A stretch of 64,000 bases of DNA from Gemmobacter caeni. Its GTDB lineage: Bacteria > Pseudomonadota > Alphaproteobacteria > Rhodobacterales > Rhodobacteraceae. This document shows positions 17,070 through 25,419 of this stretch, in pieces. The DNA lies in the NCBI RefSeq assembly GCF_003054195.1, contig NZ_QBKP01000001.1, positions 1 to 64,000 on the forward strand. The letters are read 5' to 3'. Within the stretch, counting starts at the first letter, position 1; every line of letters starts with the position of its first letter. The position numbers and the translations under genes were made by a program. Below the pieces are notes generated by a model, which saw only the letters and a program-made list of their open reading frames with translations, was not told the DNA's origin and did no database searches.

Positions 17070-18074
17070 GCTTTCGCGGCCGATGCTGGCCTTGTGCCGG
17101 TGCAGGAAGCCCGCGCAGGCCTTGCGCCCCGCCGCCTTCAGCCGGGCCAGAAACGCCGGATCGGGGCTGAGCTTGCTGCCCGCGTCGAGTTCATTCATCA
17201 GCTTTTCATCTGACACCAGATGCAGGTTGATGTCCTTCATCGCGCCTTCGGGCATCCGCCCCTCGGCAATCAGCCGTTTGACAAAAGCGACCGAACGCAA
17301 TTCGCCCAGCAGTGCGGCATTGAAACTGATTTCGTTGATCCGGTCCTGAATCTCGACCGGCGTCATCGGGATCGCGTCGCGCCGCAGCGGGTTGATGGCG
17401 ATGACGAGGATATCGTCGGGCAGATGCGGCAGATACAGCGGGAACAGCGCCGGATTGCCGGTGAAACCGCCATCCCAGAACACTTCCATCTTGCCGGTCG
17501 CAGGATCTTCCAGCTCGATCGCCTGAAAGGCTGTGGGCAGGCAGGCAGAGGCAAGCAGCGTGGCCGGCGAAATCTCGGCGCCAGAGAACACCCGGATCTT
17601 GCCGCTGCGCACATTGGTGGCGCTGACGAACAGGTCAGGCCCCGCCGTGGAACAGACATGGGTGAAATCGAAACGCGCCACCACCTCGTGCAGCGGATTC
17701 TGCCAGAACGGCCCCCAGGAATAGGGGCTGAAGATTTGCGCCGCGATCCCGGCGGGGGAGACGGGCACCGCCGCCGCAGCGACCTCGGCCATGGCTGTCG
17801 CCATGGGAAAGGCCGCCGTGACCCAGCGCGCCACCCGCAGGTTGCCCAGCTGGCCGACATCGGTCCATAGCCGGTCAAGGCTTTCACGCGCGGCCTGCGG
17901 CCCGCCCTGCAACAGCCCCATCTTCAGCGCGGCTGCATTCAGCGCCCCCGCCGACGTGCCGGTGATCCCCGCGATTTCGATATCCGGCTCTTCCAGCAGC
18001 CGGTCGAGCACGCCCCAGGTGAAGGCGCCATGCGCGCCCCCGCCCTGCAAGGCCAGATTGAGGCGCAGCGTCAC
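17040..18074 (-). CDS. Patatin-like phospholipase
   Basis: A predicted serine acyl hydrolase of 344 residues. It has the oxyanion motif LQGGGAHGAF (residues 9-18), the nucleophile elbow GTSAG (39-43, Ser41) and the Asp partner in FWDGGFTGN. The GTG at 18074 was chosen because the patatin strand begins immediately; the open frame further upstream has no family match. It lies 37 bases downstream of a 3-hydroxybutyrate dehydrogenase on the same strand, suggesting an operon linked to polyhydroxybutyrate or lipid turnover. No signal peptide is seen. The specific substrate is unknown. Confidence 0.88.
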   Translation of the reverse strand: MTLRLNLALQGGGAHGAFTWGVLDRLLEEPDIEIAGITGTSAGALNAAALKMGLLQGGPQAARESLDRLWTDVGQLGNLRVARWVTAAFPMATAMAEVAAAAVPVSPAGIAAQIFSPYSWGPFWQNPLHEVVARFDFTHVCSTAGPDLFVSATNVRSGKIRVFSGAEISPATLLASACLPTAFQAIELEDPATGKMEVFWDGGFTGNPALFPLYLPHLPDDILVIAINPLRRDAIPMTPVEIQDRINEISFNAALLGELRSVAFVKRLIAEGRMPEGAMKDINLHLVSDEKLMNELDAGSKLSPDPAFLARLKAAGRKACAGFLHRHKASIGRESSIDLRGLFG

Positions 18075-18111
18075 CGGGCCGCGCCCCTGCCGTTCATCGG
18101 GGCAGACTGCA

Positions 18112-18885
18112 TCACATCGCGGTCCAGCCGCCATCGACGCTGATCGTCGTGCCGGTAATCTGGGCTGCGGCGGCGCTGGACAGGAAGACCACGGTGCCGC
18201 CGATTTCCTCAACCGTGGCGAACTGGCGCGAGGGCTGACGGTCCAGCATGACTTCGCGGATCACCGTCTCGCGATCCATGTTGTGCACCTTCATCTGGTC
18301 GGGGATCTGCGCCTCGACCAGCGGGGTCAGCACATAGCCGGGGCAGATCGCATTGCAGGTGATGCCCTTGCCCGCGGTTTCCAGCGCCACCGTCTTGGTC
18401 AGGCCGACAACGCCATGCTTGGCCGCGACATAGGCCGACTTGAACGGCGAGGCGGTCAGGCCATGCGCCGAGGCGATGTTGACGATCCGTCCCCAGCCCG
18501 CCTTGCGCATGCCCGGCAGCGCGGCCGCCGTGGTATGAAAGGCCGAGGTCAGGTTGATCGCGATGATCGCATTCCATTTCTCGACCGGAAAATCCTCGAC
18601 CGGCGACACGAACTGGATACCGGCATTATTCACCAGAATATCGCAGCCGCCCGCCTTTTCGATCAGGCCACGGCAATCCTCGGCCTTCGACATGTCGGCG
18701 GCGATATAGCGCACATTCACACCATGTTCCGCCGCCAGTTTCGCGGCCAGCGCGTGATCCTCGTCGCGGTCGGTGAAGCTGTTGATCACCACATCGGCTC
18801 CGGCTTTTGCCAGTTCGATGGCGGTGCCAAGGCCGATCCCCGAATTCGATCCGGTGACGACCGCCCGTTTTCCCTTCAGCGTCAT
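18112..18885 (-). CDS. 3-hydroxybutyrate dehydrogenase (SDR family)
   Basis: Probably oxidises (R)-3-hydroxybutyrate to acetoacetate with NAD in the cytosol, in PHB breakdown. The 257-residue short-chain dehydrogenase has TGSNSGIG (11-18), NNAG (86-89), catalytic Ser139, Tyr152 and Lys156 (SAYVAAKHG), and the family-typical ITCNAICPGYVLTPLVEAQIPDQ. The MKVHNMDRETVIREVML segment is characteristic of bacterial HBDH. AGGAG precedes the ATG at 18885. A TGC-rich palindrome lies 66 bases upstream and a candidate small RNA ends about 100 bases upstream. The patatin gene follows. Confidence 0.9.
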   Translation of the reverse strand: MTLKGKRAVVTGSNSGIGLGTAIELAKAGADVVINSFTDRDEDHALAAKLAAEHGVNVRYIAADMSKAEDCRGLIEKAGGCDILVNNAGIQFVSPVEDFPVEKWNAIIAINLTSAFHTTAAALPGMRKAGWGRIVNIASAHGLTASPFKSAYVAAKHGVVGLTKTVALETAGKGITCNAICPGYVLTPLVEAQIPDQMKVHNMDRETVIREVMLDRQPSRQFATVEEIGGTVVFLSSAAAAQITGTTISVDGGWTAM

Positions 18886-18950
18886 GTCGCTTCTCCTGTA
18901 CTGGATACGCCGTCAACATAGGCGTTTGACGCGGCATCGCCAGCCTTTTC

Positions 18951-18967
18951 GTGCCGCATTGCAGCAC
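18951..18967. promoter_or_regulatory. TGC-rich palindrome, possible PhaR-type operator
   Basis: GTGCCGCATTGCAGCAC is a 17-base palindrome with one mismatched pair. PhaR regulators of PHB genes in Paracoccus bind TGC-rich palindromes, and the site lies just upstream of the 3-hydroxybutyrate dehydrogenase gene. The match to PhaR is inference. Confidence 0.35.
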
Positions 18968-18988
18968 AGTCCCGGGAACGTGAAAGCC

Positions 18989-19017
18989 AAAAAAAACGCC
19001 GGCACGAAGCCGGCGTT
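18989..19017 (-). terminator. Intrinsic terminator of the candidate sRNA
   Basis: The 9-bp stem at 18995-19003/19009-19017 with a five-base loop is followed on the minus strand by eight T (18996-18989). No minus-strand gene lies upstream of it. Confidence 0.85.
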
Positions 19018-19064
19018 AAGTCTTTGAGGCAGGTTTCATACAGGCAAGAAACCTATCGAGCAGT
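18989..19064 (-). ncRNA. Candidate small RNA (about 76 nt)
   Basis: No ORF explains this transcript unit. On the minus strand a promoter (-35 TTGGAC at 19099-19094, 17-base spacer, -10 TATAAA at 19076-19071) predicts a start near 19064. The transcript would contain a 7-bp hairpin (AGGTTTC/GAAACCT with a ten-base loop, 19031-19054), a short single-stranded AAAGACTT, then a perfect 9-bp terminator stem (AACGCCGGC/GCCGGCGTT) followed by eight U. It ends 103 bases before the 3-hydroxybutyrate dehydrogenase ATG. It could instead be an attenuated leader of that gene. I could not match it to a named family. Confidence 0.6.
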
Positions 19065-19070
19065 GCCCCC

Positions 19071-19099
19071 TTTATACCGCGTGGCGCCGTGCAGTCCAA
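19071..19099 (-). promoter_or_regulatory. Promoter of the candidate sRNA
   Basis: Minus-strand TTGGAC (19099-19094), exactly 17 bases, then TATAAA (19076-19071): close to a consensus housekeeping-sigma promoter and the best one noticed in the window. Confidence 0.7.
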
Positions 19100-19178
19100 G
19101 TTAAAAGTTTGAAAATCCACGATTGCCGGAATAGTGTCCGGCCCAAGAAAAACAGGGCTGCGAAGGATTGTCGCCGGA

Positions 19179-20996
19179 ATGATACAGGTTTTTTTCGGGA
19201 AATTTCGCGTGATCGCCCTGGCTGCGACGGCGATTCTCGGTGCGGCTCCGGTCTGGGGCGACTCACCCGCACATGGCATAGCTATGTATGGAGAACCTGC
19301 CCTCCCACCGGATTTTGTGTCCCTCCCCTATGTCAACCCCGAAGCGCCGAAGGGCGGCCGCATCGTGCTGGGGGAAAATGGCGGCTTCGACAGTCTCAAC
19401 CCCTTCATCCTCAAGGGGGTGGCACCGCGCTACATCGCGCTCTACAGCACCGAAACCCTGCTGGCGCGCAGCTTTGATGAACCCTTCACCCTTTATGGCT
19501 TGCTGGCCGAATCCGTGACCACCGATTCGTCGCGCAGCTATGTGGAATTCACCCTGCGCGAGGGCGCGCGCTTTTCGGATGGCAGCCCCGTCACGCCCGA
19601 GGATGTGCTGTGGTCTTTTGCGACCCTGGGAACCGAGGGCCATCCGAAATACGCGAATGCCTGGGCCGCAATCGCCAAATCCGAAATCACCGGCCCGCGC
19701 AGTCTCCGCTTCACCTTTTCCAGCCCCAACCGCGAATTGCCACTGCTGCTGGGTCTGCGCCCGGTGCTGAAGAAGGCGCAATGGGAGGGCAAGGATTTCA
19801 CCGCCTCCACGCTGGAGCCGCCCATTGGGTCGGGCCCCTATGTCGTCGCGGGTCTGGAGCCGGGGCGCTATCTCTCGCTCCGCCGGAACCCCGACTGGTG
19901 GGGCAAGGATCTGCCGGTCAATCGCGGACGGCAGAACTTTGATGAAATCCGGGTCGAATACTTCTCGCTCGACACGGCGCAGTTCGAGGCGTTCAAGGCG
20001 GGCGAGCTGTCGCTTTATCGCGAAACCAATCCGGTAAAATGGCTGCGCAACTTCGATTTTCCGGCAGTGACACGCGGCGACGTGGTGAAGGACGAAATCC
20101 CGCATGGCCGCCCCTCGGGGATCGAGGGTTTTGCCTTCAACACCCGCCGTCCGCTCTTTGCCGATTGGCGCGTGCGTGAGGCGCTGATCCTCGCTTTCGA
20201 TTTTGAACAGGCCAATACGGTGCTGAATGACGGCGCTCTGCCGCGCATCGCCTCGTATTTCTCGAACTCGCCGCTGGGCATGCTGCCCGACACGCCCGCC
20301 GAAGGGCGCGAACGCGCCCTGCTGGAGCCTTTCGCAGGCGATCTGCTGCCCGGCACTCTGGAAGGCTACAGCCTGCCCAGGGGGGATGGCAGCGGCGCCA
20401 ACCGCAAGAACCTGCGCGCGGCAACCAGACTGCTGGCCGATGCGGGCTGGACCGTGCAGGACGGCACGCTGCGCAACGCGGCGGGCACGGCGTTCAGCTT
20501 TGAAATCCTGCTGACCAACGGCCAGCTCGATATGATCGGGGCCGCCAGCATCTATGTCGAATCGCTGAAACGGCTGGGCATCAGGGCGCATGTCACCACC
20601 GTGGACAATGCGCAGTATGTCGAGCGGACAAATGCTTTCAACTTCGACATGACGCATTTCATCCGTGCGCTGTCGCTCAGCCCCGGAACGGAGCAGCGGC
20701 TTTACTGGGGATCGGCCGCCGCCACCGTGCCGGGATCGCGCAATTGGCCGGGCATCGCGTCGCCTGCTGTGGATGCCCTGATCGACGAAATGCTTTCCAC
20801 CACCGAACCCGAGGAATTTGTCGCGGCGACACGCGCACTGGATCGTGTGCTTACAGCGGGTAGATATGTCGTGCCGCTGTGGTATTCTCCGGTCGCGCGC
20901 GTCGCGCATGACCGCCGCGTCACCCGGCCGGACCCCATGCCGCTTTATGGCGACTGGCCCGAGGTGACACCGGATGTGTGGTGGCAGGCGCAGTAA
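19179..20996 (+). CDS. ABC transporter substrate-binding protein, YejA-like (family 5)
   Basis: A periplasmic peptide-binding protein of solute-binding family 5, closest in style to YejA/microcin-C-type binding proteins. The 605-residue product has a signal peptide (FRVIALAATAILGAAPVWG, cleavage near residue 27). The mature start HGIAMYGEPALPPDF and YVNPEAPKGGRI is typical of YejA. Later it has IGSGPYVVAGLEPGRYLSLRRNPDWWGK and the RLYWGS region. The ATG at 19179 is preferred; a GTG at 19134 is in frame but would bury the signal. Its permease and ATPase genes do not follow here, so it may serve a remote transporter. Confidence 0.87.
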   Translation: MIQVFFGKFRVIALAATAILGAAPVWGDSPAHGIAMYGEPALPPDFVSLPYVNPEAPKGGRIVLGENGGFDSLNPFILKGVAPRYIALYSTETLLARSFDEPFTLYGLLAESVTTDSSRSYVEFTLREGARFSDGSPVTPEDVLWSFATLGTEGHPKYANAWAAIAKSEITGPRSLRFTFSSPNRELPLLLGLRPVLKKAQWEGKDFTASTLEPPIGSGPYVVAGLEPGRYLSLRRNPDWWGKDLPVNRGRQNFDEIRVEYFSLDTAQFEAFKAGELSLYRETNPVKWLRNFDFPAVTRGDVVKDEIPHGRPSGIEGFAFNTRRPLFADWRVREALILAFDFEQANTVLNDGALPRIASYFSNSPLGMLPDTPAEGRERALLEPFAGDLLPGTLEGYSLPRGDGSGANRKNLRAATRLLADAGWTVQDGTLRNAAGTAFSFEILLTNGQLDMIGAASIYVESLKRLGIRAHVTTVDNAQYVERTNAFNFDMTHFIRALSLSPGTEQRLYWGSAAATVPGSRNWPGIASPAVDALIDEMLSTTEPEEFVAATRALDRVLTAGRYVVPLWYSPVARVAHDRRVTRPDPMPLYGDWPEVTPDVWWQAQ

Positions 20997-21029
20997 GAAA
21001 CAAGAACGAAGAAACCGAGGCAGAGTGTT

Positions 21030-21149
21030 ATGAATATCTGGAAACTGACGGCGGTTCTGGCGCTGGCTGTTCTGGCGGGCTGCAATACCGTGGATGGCGT
21101 GGGCCGCGATATTTCGGGCGGGGCAAACCGGGTCGCAGGCTGGTTCTGA
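21030..21149 (+). CDS. Entericidin A/B-family small lipoprotein
   Basis: A 39-residue lipoprotein with signal segment MNIWKLTAVLALAVLAGC (lipobox LAGC, Cys18) and a short mature part NTVDGVGRDISGGANRVAGW. Both the length and the G-x-GxDIxxGG pattern match the entericidin family of small membrane-associated lipoproteins. It lies 33 bases after the peptide-binding-protein gene and is followed by a terminator at 21184-21213, so the two may share a transcript. In enterics entericidins form an antidote/toxin pair; only one member is seen here. Confidence 0.8.
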   Translation: MNIWKLTAVLALAVLAGCNTVDGVGRDISGGANRVAGWF

Positions 21150-21183
21150 CCGGAAATCCGTTGTTGCGAATGTCATGGAACAG

Positions 21184-21213
21184 GACGGCATCGCGGATGC
21201 CGTCTTGCCTTTT
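21184..21213 (+). terminator. Terminator after the entericidin-like gene
   Basis: A perfect 9-bp stem GACGGCATC/GATGCCGTC with a three-base GCG loop, followed by TTGCCTTTT. It lies 35 bases after the stop at 21149 and before the convergent XRE gene. Confidence 0.75.
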
Positions 21214-21245
21214 GCCATGTGCAACGGGAAAAGGTTGCCCGCTGG

Positions 21246-21869
21246 TCAGGGCAGCGAGGTGACCCAGAGGATGGTCGCATCCTCGTCACTGAGCGAGATC
21301 ACGTTATGCCCCATGGTCGCGTCATAATAAGCGCTGTCGCCCCGGCGCAGATCCACGGGTTCATAGAATTCGGAATAAAGCCGCACGATCCCGGTGAGGA
21401 CATACAGGAACTCCTCGCCGTCGTGGCGCACCCAGCCGTCGAACTCCTCGGGTGTACGGGCGCGGATGGTGGCGCGATAGGGAAGCATCTGCTTTCCCTT
21501 CAGCGGCCCCGCCAGAAGTTCGTGTTCATAGGTCGTGGTGGCATGGGCCTGCCCCTCGCCCGCCTTGGTCACAGCAAGACGTCCGTTCACCTGCGCCCGC
21601 GCAGGCGGGGTAAAGAGTTGCGGCACCGAAATCGCCAGCCCGCCGGCCAGCTTCTTCAGCGCCTCATAGGTGGGCGACATCTGCCCGTTCTCGATCTTCG
21701 ACAGGGTTGACCGCGCCAGCCCGGCCCGTTCCGCCGCCTGTTCCAGCGTCCAGCCCTTCGCCTTGCGCAACTCGCGCACGCGGGTGCCGAGGTCCAGCGG
21801 CTCGACAATCGTCTCCGCTCCGCTTTCGCGGGCAATACGGATCAGCGACGGGGGTTCGTTCCTGCTCAT
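21246..21869 (-). CDS. XRE-family regulator with C-terminal cupin
   Basis: A transcriptional regulator of 207 residues. Residues 28-83 form an HTH_3 domain (RVRELRKAKGWTLEQAAERA, LARSTLSKIENGQMSPTYEAL). Residues 115-205 form a cupin_2 sensor domain (HDGEEFLYVLTGIVRLY, DLRRGDSAYYDATMGHNV). This architecture is typical of regulators of amine, amino-acid or acetate metabolism. The start is ATG 21869 (MSRNEPPS); an ATG four codons upstream (21881) is also possible. It is divergent from the acyl-CoA-synthetase-like gene at 21936, its most likely local target. Confidence 0.87.
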   Translation of the reverse strand: MSRNEPPSLIRIARESGAETIVEPLDLGTRVRELRKAKGWTLEQAAERAGLARSTLSKIENGQMSPTYEALKKLAGGLAISVPQLFTPPARAQVNGRLAVTKAGEGQAHATTTYEHELLAGPLKGKQMLPYRATIRARTPEEFDGWVRHDGEEFLYVLTGIVRLYSEFYEPVDLRRGDSAYYDATMGHNVISLSDEDATILWVTSLP

Positions 21870-21935
21870 GGCACTGTGCATTACGGCAGGGCGCGGCGTC
21901 TTGCAACGCGCTCGCACGGGGAATAGCAAGGCCGG

Positions 21936-23450
21936 ATGTTGTCCCTTACCGATCCTGGCGCGCCGATCCCGGTTCCGGCCGCGTTCAATCTGGCCGCGCA
22001 TGTTCTTGCGGCAGGTGCTGCCACACCCGACAAGCCCGCGCTTCAGATCGTCCGCCCCACCGGCGCGGAGCGCTGGAGCTATGCGCGGCTGATCGCCGCC
22101 GTTCGGGGGGCCGCTACCGGCCTGCTGGCCGAGGGTCTGCATCCCGGCGACCGGGTGCTGCTGCGGCTGGGCAATGAACCGGCTTTCGCTGTGGCCTTCC
22201 TTGGCGCCATTGCCGCCGGTCTGGTGCCGGTGCCGACCTCGGCGCAGTTGACGGGAACCGAGATTACCGCGATGGCTTCCCGTCTGTCACCGGGTCTGGT
22301 GATCGCGGGGGACGGCGTCGCCCTGCCCGACCTGCCCGATATTCCGGTGCTGGCCGCTGCGCGGCTCGCCGCCATGACCGATCTGCCGCCTGCCGAATGG
22401 CACATGGGCCGGGCTGACCGGCCCGCCTATATCGTCTTTACCTCTGGCACCTCGGGGCGTCCGCAGGCGGTGGTGCATGCGCATCGCGCTATTCTGGGCC
22501 GCGGGCTGATGCACCAGGGATGGGAGGGGCTGGGCCCCGACGACCGTCTGATGCATGCCGGCGCCTTCAACTGGACCTATACGCTCGGCACCGGGCTGAT
22601 GGACCCCTGGACGGTGGGCGCGACCGCGCTGATCCCCGGTGCCGGGGTGACGCCCGCGCAGTTGCCTCTGCTGCTGAAGCGTTTCGACGCCACGATCTTC
22701 GCCGCTGCCCCCGGTGTGATCCGCCAGATGCTGCGCGGCACCCTGCCCGCCCTGCCGCGCCTGCGCCATGGTCTCAGCGCCGGGGAAACCCTGATCCCCG
22801 CCCTGCGCAGCCAGTGGCAGGCCGCCACCGGCACCGACCTGCACGAGGCGCTGGGCATGTCGGAATGTTCCACCTTCATCTCGGGCAGCCCCGACCGTCC
22901 GGCGCCCGTGGGCTGCGCGGGCTTCCCGCAGGCCGGGCGCCGCATCGCGGTGCTGGGAGACGCTGGCCCGGTGCCGCGTGGCACGCCCGGCACGCTGGCG
23001 GTGGGGGCAGATGATCCGGGTCTCATGCTCGGCTATCTGGATGCGCCCGAGGCGACCGAGGCGCGGTTCCGTGGCGGCTGGTTCCTCACCGGCGATCAGG
23101 TCTGCATGCGCGAGGATGGCGCCATCACCTATCTGGGTCGCGACGACGACCAGATGAACCCCGGCGGCTATCGCGTCTCCCCCATGGAGATCGAGGCAGC
23201 GCTGGCGCATCTGCCGGGCGTCGAGGATCTGGCGGTGACCGAGGTCGAGGTGTCGCCCGGCAACCGCGTCATCGCCGCCTTTTACACCGGCCTCACCGCG
23301 CTGGACCCCGCGCCGCTGGAGACCGCCGCCGCCGCGTCGCTGGCCCGTTACAAGCAGCCGCGTATCTGGCAGCAGGTCGCCGCCCTTCCCCGCAACCCCA
23401 ACGGCAAGCTGAACCGCCGTGCGCTTGCCGCGCTCTGGACCCCGCAATGA
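21936..23450 (+). CDS. AMP-binding enzyme, acyl-CoA-synthetase-like
   Basis: An ATP-dependent acyl-activating enzyme of 504 residues, probably a CoA ligase for a carboxylic acid. Motifs present are the P-loop-like A3 core YIVFTSGTSGRPQAVVH (about 165-181), the A5 region ALGMSECSTF, the A7 GGWFLTGDQV with catalytic Asp, the hinge YLGRDDDQMNPGGYRVSPMEIE and the C-terminal catalytic Lys in PRNPNGKLNRRAL. Substrate preference cannot be read from sequence (benzoate-type, fatty-acid-type or other). It starts a three-gene operon, overlapping the DsbA-family gene by ATGA. Confidence 0.87.
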   Translation: MLSLTDPGAPIPVPAAFNLAAHVLAAGAATPDKPALQIVRPTGAERWSYARLIAAVRGAATGLLAEGLHPGDRVLLRLGNEPAFAVAFLGAIAAGLVPVPTSAQLTGTEITAMASRLSPGLVIAGDGVALPDLPDIPVLAAARLAAMTDLPPAEWHMGRADRPAYIVFTSGTSGRPQAVVHAHRAILGRGLMHQGWEGLGPDDRLMHAGAFNWTYTLGTGLMDPWTVGATALIPGAGVTPAQLPLLLKRFDATIFAAAPGVIRQMLRGTLPALPRLRHGLSAGETLIPALRSQWQAATGTDLHEALGMSECSTFISGSPDRPAPVGCAGFPQAGRRIAVLGDAGPVPRGTPGTLAVGADDPGLMLGYLDAPEATEARFRGGWFLTGDQVCMREDGAITYLGRDDDQMNPGGYRVSPMEIEAALAHLPGVEDLAVTEVEVSPGNRVIAAFYTGLTALDPAPLETAAAASLARYKQPRIWQQVAALPRNPNGKLNRRALAALWTPQ

Positions 23451-24085
23451 TCCGTCTCGATGTCTTCGCCGATCCCGTCTGCCCGTGGTGCTATCTGGGC
23501 AAGGCCCAGCTTGACCGCGCGCTGGAGGCCAATCCCGACCATCCGTTCACATTGGAATGGCATCCGTTCCAGCTGAACCCCGGCCTGCCCGCCGAAGGGG
23601 TGGACCGTGCCGATTACATGCTGCGCCTCTTTGGCACGCAGGAGCGCGCGGTGCAGGCGCATCTGCGGCTGGAAGAGCTGGGCCGCGAGGCCGGGGTCAA
23701 TTTCGATTTCGCGGCCATCACGCGCGTGCCCAACACGCTGGACGCCCATCGCCTGATGCACTGGGCCGGGTTGGAAGGGCGGCAGGGCGCCGTGATCTCT
23801 GCCATGTTCCGTGCTTACTGGCGCGAGGGACGCGATATTGGCGACCGGGCGGTTTTGGCCGATCTCGCCGAAGCCGCCGGAATGGATCGCGCCATGGTCG
23901 CCCGCCTGCTGGACAGCGACGCCGACCGCGACACGGTGCTGGGCCGTGACGCCCATGCGCGCGAGCGCGGTGTAAATGCAGTGCCGACCTTCATCATTGC
24001 CGATACCTATGTGGTATCGGGCGCCCAGAAGCCCGCATTCTGGGCCGATGTGATCCGCGACATCGCGGAAAGAGGAGACGAGTGA
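23447..24085 (+). CDS. DsbA/FrnE-family oxidoreductase
   Basis: A thioredoxin-fold protein of 212 residues with active site CPWC (Cys12, Cys15) right after the first strand (LDVFADPVCPWCYLGK). It has the inserted helical domain seen in FrnE and 2-hydroxychromene-2-carboxylate-isomerase-like proteins. The cis-Pro region is VNAVPTFIIADTYVVSGAQ. There is no signal peptide, so it is cytosolic. It overlaps the acyl-CoA-synthetase-like gene by four bases and the MFS gene follows, so the three are translationally linked. Its role may be protein disulfide handling or isomerisation of an aromatic intermediate; undecided. Confidence 0.85.
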   Translation: MIRLDVFADPVCPWCYLGKAQLDRALEANPDHPFTLEWHPFQLNPGLPAEGVDRADYMLRLFGTQERAVQAHLRLEELGREAGVNFDFAAITRVPNTLDAHRLMHWAGLEGRQGAVISAMFRAYWREGRDIGDRAVLADLAEAAGMDRAMVARLLDSDADRDTVLGRDAHARERGVNAVPTFIIADTYVVSGAQKPAFWADVIRDIAERGDE

Positions 24086-24087
24086 CC

Positions 24088-25284
24088 ATGACGACGCGCA
24101 GGCTGTCACAACCCGAATTCATCGCCATGATCGCGTTTCTTTTCGCGCTCATCGCCTTTTCCATCGACGCCATGCTGCCCGCGCTGCCGCAAATCGCGCT
24201 GGAACTGACGCCCGACGCCACGAACCGCGCGCAGCTGATCGTGACCAGCTTCGTTCTGGGCATGGGGCTGGGCACTTTCTTTGCCGGGCCGCTGTCGGAC
24301 AGTCTTGGGCGCAAGCGTGTCATCCTCGGGGGGGGAGCGATCTATGCGGTGGCGGCTATCGTCGCGCATTTCGCGCCGACGCTGGAAACCGTGCTGGCGG
24401 CGCGCGTGGTACAAGGCATCGGTGCGGCCGGGCCGCGTGTCGTGTCGCTGGCGCTGGTGCGCGACCTCTACAAGGGACGCGAGATGGCGCGGATCGTCAG
24501 CTTCGCCATGATGATCTTCACCCTCGTCCCCGCCGTGGCACCGCTGATCGGCAGTTTCATCATCGCGGGCTTCGGCTGGCGCGCGATCTTCCTTGGCTTC
24601 CTGTGCTTCGCGGCAGTGCCGCTGCTGTGGCTGACCCTGCGCCAGCCTGAAACGCTGCTGCCTGCCGCCCGCCGACCGCTGAGCGTGCCTGCACTGGTGC
24701 AGGCGCTGCGCGAGGTTCTGACCAACCGCATCGTGGTCATCGCGATGCTGGCGCAGACCTTCTGCTTTGCCGCGCTGTTCGGCACGCTGTCCTCGACCCA
24801 GCAGATCTTCGACACCACCTTTGGCCGCGCCGAAAGCTTTCCGTTCTGGTTCGCGCTGATTGCCATTCTGTCGGGCAGCGCCAGCGTCATCAACGCCACG
24901 CTGGTGGTGCGGCTGGGCATGCGGCTTCTGATCAGCACGACACTGGCCGCGCAAGTCGCCCTGTCGCTGTGTTTTGCCCTGATTTCCGCCAGCGACCTGC
25001 TGCCCCCCGACCTTTACTTCGGTGTCTATGTGTTCTGGACCATCACCGTCTTCATGGTGGCGGGCCTGACGCTGGGCAATCTGAACGCCCTCGCGCTGGA
25101 GCCGGTGGGTCATATCGCCGGGATGGCGGCCTCGGTCACCGGCTCGCTGGCGACGGTGGTCGCGGTTGCAATCGCCGCCCCGCTGGGTCTTGCCTTCGAC
25201 GGCACGCCCGTTCCGCTGGCCTTCGGGGTCTGTGCCCTGACGGCTGCGGGCTTCCTGCTGATGAAACTCATGCCGGGCCGCTGA
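24088..25284 (+). CDS. MFS transporter, Bcr/CflA type
   Basis: A probable drug or metabolite efflux proton antiporter of 398 residues with twelve transmembrane segments. It has the DHA1 signature in the first loop (FAGPLSDSLGRKRVIL) and a long amphipathic linker between helices 6 and 7. The N-terminal FSIDAMLPALPQIA is typical of Bcr/CflA. The ATG at 24088 sits ten bases after AGGAG; a GTG at 24082 overlapping the previous stop is the alternative. It is the last gene of the acyl-CoA-synthetase-like/DsbA/MFS operon. The substrate is unknown. Confidence 0.85.
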   Translation: MTTRRLSQPEFIAMIAFLFALIAFSIDAMLPALPQIALELTPDATNRAQLIVTSFVLGMGLGTFFAGPLSDSLGRKRVILGGGAIYAVAAIVAHFAPTLETVLAARVVQGIGAAGPRVVSLALVRDLYKGREMARIVSFAMMIFTLVPAVAPLIGSFIIAGFGWRAIFLGFLCFAAVPLLWLTLRQPETLLPAARRPLSVPALVQALREVLTNRIVVIAMLAQTFCFAALFGTLSSTQQIFDTTFGRAESFPFWFALIAILSGSASVINATLVVRLGMRLLISTTLAAQVALSLCFALISASDLLPPDLYFGVYVFWTITVFMVAGLTLGNLNALALEPVGHIAGMAASVTGSLATVVAVAIAAPLGLAFDGTPVPLAFGVCALTAAGFLLMKLMPGR

Positions 25285-25419
25285 TTGCGGCCCGATTCTT
25301 TTTTCCATTTCCGGGCGAGTTTTCTGCGCCCGACAATGATTTTTCACATTTTCGCCCCGCTTGACCATTAACCACAGGGCCACAGGGGCAAGACACATCC
25401 ATTTTGCAGAGGACAACAC

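Noticed and set aside
19016-19279. 87-codon minus-strand ORF over the candidate sRNA
   Set aside because: No RBS; it reads through the promoter, hairpin and terminator. The structure fits an RNA better than a protein.
19263-21224. 653-codon minus-strand frame
   Set aside because: Antisense to the peptide-binding-protein gene, with no recognisable feature.
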